Shown here in pieces: positions 45,601 to 51,907 of a stretch of DNA of 51,907 nt. Numbering within the stretch: position 1 is the stretch's first letter; the number at the start of each line of letters is the position of its first letter. The DNA is from Cochliopodium minus (taxonomy: Eukaryota > Discosea > Himatismenida > Cochliopodiidae), in assembly GCA_024220525.1 (NCBI GenBank), contig JAMYWO010000009.1, positions 222,627 through 274,533 of the forward strand, written 5' to 3'. The position numbers were made by a program, and so were the translations under genes. The notes under the pieces are model-generated. The model was not told the DNA's origin, did not search any database, and saw only the letters and a program-made list of their open reading frames with translations.

Positions 45601-48419
45601 GAACATCTCAGCTATCTTCTCTTTCACAATTGTTTTTGGATCCTTATTATAGAACGGTGATAGGGTTTCAAGTGTTGATAGAGAAAGAGTGGCTTTCATT
45701 TGGCCACAAGTTCGGACAAAGAACGGGAATAGACTTTGGCGAGAAAAAGAAGAACTCAGAGAGATCTCCTGTTTTCTTTCAGTTCGTAGAATGTGTAGCT
45801 AACATCATTTCTCAATTTCCTACCGCCTTTGAATTTAATCAGACTTTTCTAATTGATTTATTGGAGTAAAAAATTTTTTTTTTTAAAAAAAATATTCAGA
45901 ATTTTTTAATTCTAAAACATTTTTATTTTCTTAAAAAAATATTTTATTGAATTATTTTTTTATTCTAAAATATTTTTATATTATTAAATATTTTGTTGAA
46001 TTGTTTTTAATTCCAAACCATTTTTTTTTATTAATTTTTTTTTAATATTTGCTTATTTTTTTAATTTTTTATTTGAAACATTTTTTAATTAATTAATTTT
46101 TCTTATTAATTAATAATATTTTTTTTTGTTTGCTCATTTTTTTTTCTTAAAAAATATTTAATTGAATTAATTTTTGATTTTTTTTTTAAAAACTTTTTTT
46201 TTTAGTTTGTTGCCTTCTTGCAGATTTGGTACTTTTTTGGGTAACAGCGAGAAACAAAGAGAAGTGTTGCAACTTAATCTCAGAACAATTTCTATCTGGA
46301 CTTTCTTGAACTCCAACCTATCTAAATACACCAACCCCATCTACCAGCTCAACAGTGGAGTAATCAGACCTTCAGTAAACATGAAAGACATTTACTTTTG
46401 GCAGGAGTTTTATTTTAGGTAATTTTTAATTATTTATGATTAAAATATCTTGTTTTTTATTTTTATTTTTATTTTTATTTTTTACTTTTTATTTTTTATT
46501 TTTATTTTTATTTTTATTTCAATTATTTATAATTAACATATTTTTTATAATATTTTTTACTTTTTATTTTTTATTTTATTTTATTTTTTATTTTAGGTAA
46601 TTTCAATTATTTATAATTTTTATATTTTTTATAGTATTTTTATTTTTTTAATTTTTAATTTGAATTTTTTTATTTTCATAATTTTTTATTTTATTTTTAT
46701 TTGAAATTTTTTTACTTATTTTAAGATGGGACAATGGTTATTCTTCTAAAGACACTATGATCATCAACCTTATCAAAAACCTAAAGTTGGAAAACGCCAA
46801 ACTAAACATAGAACTGCAATCTCTCAAGAAACAAAATCTGAGAGCGGAAAACAAGAACAGAAAAGGAGATTCATCTTTCGACAAAATATCCAACAATAAA
46901 AATGATGATAACATTAAAAAGAAAAGCTCGGAGTTAAATTCATCTCTTGAGAATAAAAATAATAACATTGATAATGATAAAAATAACAATAATAATGACA
47001 ATAACAAAAATGAAAAAAATAAAGACAATATTAAAAATAATAAACACAATAATAAAAATAATAAAAACAATAATAATTCTATCAAAACTTCTAGTAGGAA
47101 AGATGTGTTGGTTGGAATTAAGACTGAGGACGAGTTTTCTTTGATCATTGAGGAGAATTTGTTGGAGGAGAGTGACAGCATCACCAAAAACAGTTTTTAC
47201 CAAAACGAAAACATAAAGAACAGTCCCATCAAAACAAACAAAAATATTTTGAATAAAGACAACAGTAATAACAATAATGATAACGATAATCATAGTAACA
47301 ATAACAATAATGACATTAAAATTAATAATAATAATAATAGTAAAAATAATGATAGTAATACTGATATTGATGTGGATTTGAATAAAACTAATGGGGAGAT
47401 TAATGAGGATCTCATTTCTACGGAATCCGATGAATCTACGGAAGAATTTAACAACGGGATCCCGCAAACGTCCGAGTACCTGGAAAACGAGGAAGATTAC
47501 GACAACAACAATTACTACCGATTCATTTCCACTTCCAGCACCACCTTTGACACTCATTCTCATCAAAACGAAGCGAATGATTATGAGATTGATGATAATG
47601 ATCAGGGTGAGATCATTAAGAACATCGCTTTGAATTTGAGTGATAATGCTATTGATATTGCCCTTCATGAGGATATTTATTCTCCTCCCAAGACTCGTTC
47701 TCCTTTGGTCGAGAAAAGGCAGAGTAGGGAGAGGACTAGAAAAAGTTTGGAAAAGAACAATTCTAATGACAAAATTTGGAGAACATTGCCTCCCAATCAA
47801 AACTTTAAAGAAGGTACTTTTTTCATTTAATATTAAAATTTTTTTTTATATTTTTATTAAAATTTTTTTCATATTTTTGTTTAAATTTTTTTTTTATCAA
47901 AATTTTATTATAAATTTTTTTTATAATCAGTGAGATTGAAATCTCCTACGAGAATTGGAAAGAACAGAAAATTAACATCTGAAAGAATTAAAGTCAGAGA
48001 CAACGGGACAAGAACAGATGGAGAAATAGAAAGAGAAAGTATGTTCTCGGACAGTAGTAAAATAAAAATTTCAATAAATAAAATAATTATAATAAATAAA
48101 TGAAATAAATTGAAAATTTTTTTTTTTTTCTTTCATAAACTTTTTCTTTTTACTTCAAGAATTCATGATGGGAGTTCAAAGACCTGATTGGATTCCTGAC
48201 CAAGCCCAAAAATCCTGCAAACAATGCAAAAACGTTTTCACAGCAACTTATCGCAGACATCACTGTAGGAACTGCGGCTACATCTTTTGCTTCAGATGTT
48301 CCAAGAGCAACTTGGAGATTCCTCAGCTGCAATACTTTCGTCCTGTTCGTGTTTGTGATGGTTGTTATCGTATGATTAAAAGAGAGGAGGATTCTTTTCT
48401 TTGTGTCGATGATATTTAA
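42686..48419 (+). CDS. C2-GRAM-myotubularin-FYVE phosphoinositide 3-phosphatase, 1,204 aa
   Basis: Thirteen exons join exactly in frame: 42686-42707, 42801-43585, 43844-43913, 44006-44206, 44470-44757, 44959-45006, 45072-45183, 45265-45411, 45593-45865, 46206-46418, 46726-47813, 47931-48038 and 48160-48419. Residues 1-110 are C2-like ([20 protein letters not shown]). A basic linker and a GRAM/PH region follow ([20 protein letters not shown]). The myotubularin catalytic domain has [65 protein letters not shown] and the P-loop HCSDGWDRTSQ (C555, R561), so it should be active on PI3P and PI(3,5)P2. After a Ser/Asn-rich acidic linker of ~300 residues, the FYVE finger (~1127-1195) has [13 protein letters not shown], eight paired Cys/His ligands and RVC. 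Expected on endosomes. Confidence 0.92.
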
Positions 48420-48804
48420 AAACAAAAAAAAATTTTCTTTTTATTTTGTTTTTTGTTTCATTCAACACAATTAACTTTTTTATCAAGTTGTAATCAAATG
48501 AAAACTTTTTTTTTTTATTTGGGTTTTTTTTTTGTTTTTTGAATCCCATAGAAAAAAAAGTTTTTTTTGATTCTTTTGTAATGTTTTAGTAATTATTAAA
48601 TAAAAGTTTTTAAAAAAAATTTTTTTTTTTGAACAAGGTTCAATGAGAATTAATAATCAACCTCATAAATAAAAAATTAAAAAAATTAAATAAAAATGAA
48701 AAAATTATTTAACAGTAAAAAAATGTTAGTATCATCAAATCCCCTATTTCTAATTCAATTCTTTATCTCATTAATTTCATTTCATTTCATTCAAATATTT
48801 TTAT
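48420..48804. other. Intergenic spacer
   Basis: AT-rich spacer between the FYVE phosphatase stop and the first exon of the RCC1 gene. A 65-codon ORF at 48696-48893 with a hydrophobic stretch (FLIQFFISLISFHFIQIFLY) overlaps that first exon in another frame. I prefer the spliced RCC1 frame and do not call the small ORF. Confidence 0.5.
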
Positions 48805-51165
48805 ATGCACAGAAAAATCAACAACAAATATTTTGGATCAAAAAAGAATATATTTGGATATTTCAAATCATACACCACATCATCAAGATATGAAAACATT
48901 GTGACAAAATGTAACGATAGATTTTTGAATGGATATAAAATATAATTTTTCACATCTTTTAAATCTTTTAATGTTTAATTGTGGAATATATAGTGAATGA
49001 GAGGGATTATCTCTATACATTTGGAGCAGGTAAAAAAATAAAAAAATAAAAAAAAAATATTTATTTAGATTATAAAATGAGAGCTTTTATCAAAATAAAA
49101 ATCTTGTTTTAAAAACAAATAGTAAGTAATTTTGTTTAAAAAACTCTATTATTCTCATTTCACTTTATAAAAATAAAGGGATTACAAATTTAGAAGTAGT
49201 ACTTTAATATTAATTCAAGTTAAAATTTGTTTGCAAAAAATATATATTGTGAATTTTTTAACTTGGATTTTATTGAATAAATTAAAAATGTTTTTCAAAA
49301 AAAGATTTTACAAAAAAAAAAAATTTATTTTAAACAAATAAAAATTGTTTTGACTTTAAAATAAAATTATATTTTTTATATTTTTTTTAGGTGATTCAGG
49401 GCAAGGAGGATCAGGAACTCTAAAAAACAACTACGAACCAAGAGAAATCTACTTCAGTCAAGAAGTGAGGAAAATAAAAGCAGTGACATGCAACTGGGTT
49501 AATTCCGCAATAATAGATCAGAGGGGAAGACTGTGGTGTTGGGGAAAAAACTTAAACGGCTCTTTGGGAATCCCTGATTTGATGCAGAAGGAGGTTGTTG
49601 TTCCAACTGAGGTTGATTTGCTTGGCGATGTAGCTGTTGATGTTAAGTTGGGTCGTTCTCGTATAAATTTTTTTTTTTTTTGATTTTTCTTTGATTTAAT
49701 TTTCTTTAAAAGATATGCTAGTTTTAACTGAAAAGGGAGATGTTTTAGTAACTGGTAAAAATATTTTCATCTTTTTATTTTTGTTTTTATTTTTATTTAG
49801 TTTTTTTTTTTTTTTATTTATTATTTATTATTTTGATTACTTTATTATTATTATTTATTATTTTTTCTAATTTTTGAACAGGATCACAAGAAATAGCTCA
49901 GGTGGGCTTGGGGACTGTGGACGAAGAAAAACATCAATTAACTCTCACCTCTTTACTAGAAAAGAATGATCTAAAACTCAAAATACAAAAAATAAGATCA
50001 GGTTTCGATCATTCGTAAAAATATTTTTTAAAAATATTCAAATGACATTCAAATATTTTTTTTTTAGAATTATTGTGGATGATAGAAGAAGAGTATTTGG
50101 GTAAAATGAACAAATTTTTTTTTTTTTTTATTTTAATTTAATTAAAATATAGATGGGGTTTTAATGCTGATGGACAATTAGGTAAGAAAAATAATTTTTT
50201 TTATTTTTTTATCATTTTTTATATTTTTTTAAATTTTTTTTATTTTTTTTTAAATTTTTTATTGTTATTTTTAAAGGAATTGAGAATTTTAATTTGGCAG
50301 TCAAAAAACCTCTGAAAATCGATGAATTAGACGAATATGACTGGAAGGACATTTATTGTGGAGGAGATTGTACGGGGATCATAACCAACAAAGGAGAAGT
50401 TTATATGACAGGTAAAAAAAAAATATTTTTTTTTATTTTTTTTTTTATTTTTTTATTTTTATTTAATATTTTGATAGGGAATGGAGAGTTGGGACAGATG
50501 GGGCATGGACGATGGGAGTTATTGGACAGATTTACCAAAGTAAACCTTCCTGAGCCAATGATACAACTATCCATAGGGTAAAAATAAATTAATAAATAAA
50601 AATAAATTAATAAATAAAAATAAATTAATATTAAATTTAAAAATAAAAGACATCACCACGTTTTGGCTCTTTCAGAAAGTGGAAAAGTGTATGGATGGGG
50701 TATGAATATTTATTATATTTATAAAATAAAAATTTAATTAATTTTTTTTCATTTTCTTTTAAATTTTTTAGGAGCTTGTTATGGTGGAAGATTAGGATTG
50801 GGAGAAGAAGCGGCAGTAAAAGATCAAGAGTTAATATCTCCTCCAGTTCACATCGCTACTAATTTGGAAGGAGAAAACATTACTCAAATATACGCTGGTG
50901 GGACTTTTTCAATGTTTGTAAATGATAAAAATCAGGTATTTACTTGTGGGAGTGGTCAAAGCGGAAATTTAGGAAATGGTAAAAAAAAAAATATTTATTT
51001 TTTTATTTTATTTATTTTATATATTTTTTTTTAAAAGGCGACGAATCAACTAGAGTGGTTCCAAAAATGGTTGATTATTTTGATGATGTTAGAACTCAAA
51101 CACCATTCGTCATAACAGGAGGACAATCTGCCATAGAACATTCTCTTCTTGTCATTCAAAAATAA
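48805..51165 (+). CDS. RCC1-repeat beta-propeller protein, 422 aa, 12 exons
   Basis: Twelve exons join exactly to 422 codons plus stop: 48805-48910, 48994-49029, 49391-49660, 49713-49754, 49882-50014, 50068-50100, 50153-50181, 50277-50411, 50478-50577, 50650-50699, 50772-50978 and 51038-51165. The N-terminal ~35 residues (MHRKINNKYFGSKK) precede seven RCC1 blades, each with a G-H/N-S..I....G.v..WG-x-G-LG pattern: YLYTFGAGDSGQGG, RGRLWCWGKNLNGSLGI, GRSHMLVLTEKGDVLVTG, VFGWGFNADGQLGI, EVYMTGNGELGQMGHG, HHVLALSESGKVYGWGACYG, and VFTCGSGQSGNLGNG. The protein is little more than the propeller, as in RCC1 itself or ATS1-like proteins. The conserved Ran-contacting residues cannot be judged by eye. 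It is unrelated in exon structure to the two RCC1 genes at 29.5-32.2 kb. Confidence 0.85.
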
Positions 51166-51256
51166 ACACAATTAAACTTTAATTGAAAAAAAATTTTCTT
51201 TATTTTTAAATATTTTTAATGACAATTTTAAACAAATAATTTTTTTCTCCCTCTAG

Positions 51257-51907
51257 TTAAAAATTTTCAATTATTTCGCCAATTAAAGAATCAGCATCTT
51301 TATTATCAACATTGTAGTATACTTTCTTTTTCTTCTTGTTATCAATTTTATTGTTGGAGACCTCAACATACTTTGAATTCTTCTTTGGTGAAGTAACCTT
51401 TCTTGAATTTGGGTGAAATATTTTTTTTTTCTTTTGTGTACTAACAGGAGTTGTATTTTCTTTTTCCTCCTCATCGTTTACACTCTCACTTTCATCATCT
51501 TCTTTCTCTTTTTTTGTGGTATTTGTATCGTTGTTTTGTTGTCTTCCTTTGTATGGTGATCTTTCGTCTTCAGTGACGGGGCTTTCCACCACTTTCTCTT
51601 TTTGCTTTTTAGTAATTTTTTTATCATCTTTATTGTCTGGTCTGTATCTTTTTCTTATTTGCTATTAGAATTAAAAAATAATTAAAAAATAATTAAAAAT
51701 AGAAATTAATAAAAAATTAAAAATAATTGAAAAAATAAAATAATTGACTAATTGAAAAAGAACTGAAAAAAAAGTTTTTTTATTTTTTTTACTTGAACTG
51801 GAGAAACATTATTATATTCTAATAAATTAGGTGATTTTGATTTTTCAGGAGAAATTTTCTTTGTTTCGTTCTTTTTTTTGGGAGTCAATTTGACAGAAGA
51901 TTTAGTA
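51257..51907 (-). CDS. Lys/Glu/Asp-rich protein, C-terminal part (runs off the window)
   Basis: Two exons on the minus strand: 51907-51793 (open to the window edge) and 51661-51257, joined in phase 0 (SPVQ|QIRKRYRPDNKDDKK). The visible ~173 residues are highly charged: a basic, Ser/Pro-rich first exon (VKLTPKKKNETKKISPEKSK), an acidic stretch (EDDESESVNDEEEKE), and a basic patch (RKVTSPKKNSKYVEV, KKKKKVYYNVD) ending DADSLIGEIIENF. It appears mostly disordered, with several SP/TP sites. The composition suits a nuclear or nucleolar protein but I cannot assign a family. It is convergent with the RCC1 gene, the two stops lying 91 bp apart. Confidence 0.6.

Noticed and set aside
46738-47800. Long minus-strand ORFs (149 and 286 codons) opposite the myotubularin linker
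   Set aside because: They are antisense shadows of the Asn/Lys/Asp-rich linker exon, which joins in frame with the catalytic and FYVE exons.
48696-48893. 65-codon hydrophobic ORF as a small secreted or membrane protein
   Set aside because: It overlaps the first exon of the RCC1 gene in another frame; that exon gives an exact in-frame 12-exon model, while the small ORF has no supporting feature.

Overview
The window is nuclear DNA of an AT-rich, intron-rich microbial eukaryote. Most housekeeping genes are split by short GT-AG introns (about 45-350 nt, very T/A-rich, donors mostly GTAAA-like). Intact genes stop at TAA or TGA, so the code is the standard one. Poly-asparagine runs of AAT/AAC codons and K/E/D-rich low-complexity tracts recall dictyostelid-type amoebae, but similar composition occurs in other protists and I cannot fix the lineage. 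An SDHAF4 homologue implies a mitochondrion-related organelle with complex II. Three N-gaps (16592-16691, 27349-27897, 39308-39407) show this is a scaffolded assembly.

Left part, 0-25 kb, is accessory and decayed. An unrecognised acidic ORF (196-1641) is followed by a minus-strand array of about 15 PLAT/LH2 domains (1.68-8.4 kb) broken by frameshifts and stops. Next comes a ~1.44-kb stretch bounded by inverted repeats (8526-9964). From 10.58 to 22.02 kb lies the most unusual segment: a hairpin-forming 41-43-bp repeat, in four tandem copies at the left and degenerate copies in opposite orientation at the right, encloses a 322-aa ORF and one six-exon gene for a ~2,634-residue protein. That protein has coiled-coil, SEL1-like, three ubiquitin-like, poly-Asn and Cys-rich/transposase-like regions. 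I read it as a candidate large DNA transposon or transposon-derived locus. Beyond it are plus-strand PLAT remnants, an unknown 285-aa ORF and a frameshifted unknown gene.

Middle, 25.4-33.4 kb, all minus strand: the phosphatase half of a PFKFB-type bifunctional enzyme (kinase half in or beyond a gap), a decayed Kelch-repeat gene, a damaged RCC1-repeat gene running into it, an intact RCC1 paralogue, and a coiled-coil protein with an AT-hook-like tail.

Right part, 33.6-51.9 kb, is an ordinary compact housekeeping region: class I alpha-mannosidase (GH47, 12 exons), equilibrative nucleoside transporter (9 exons), SDHAF4, a K/D/E/H-repeat protein, a Rap1/TERF2IP-type telomere protein (BRCT-Myb-RCT), a C2-GRAM-myotubularin-FYVE lipid phosphatase (13 exons), a 12-exon RCC1-propeller protein, and the end of a lysine-rich protein running off the window. 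For the mannosidase, transporter, Rap1, myotubularin and two of the RCC1 genes (the intact minus-strand one and the plus-strand one at the right end) the exon joins proposed here give a single open frame from ATG to stop with total length divisible by three. The neighbouring genes do not look like one pathway; each is an independent eukaryotic transcription unit.
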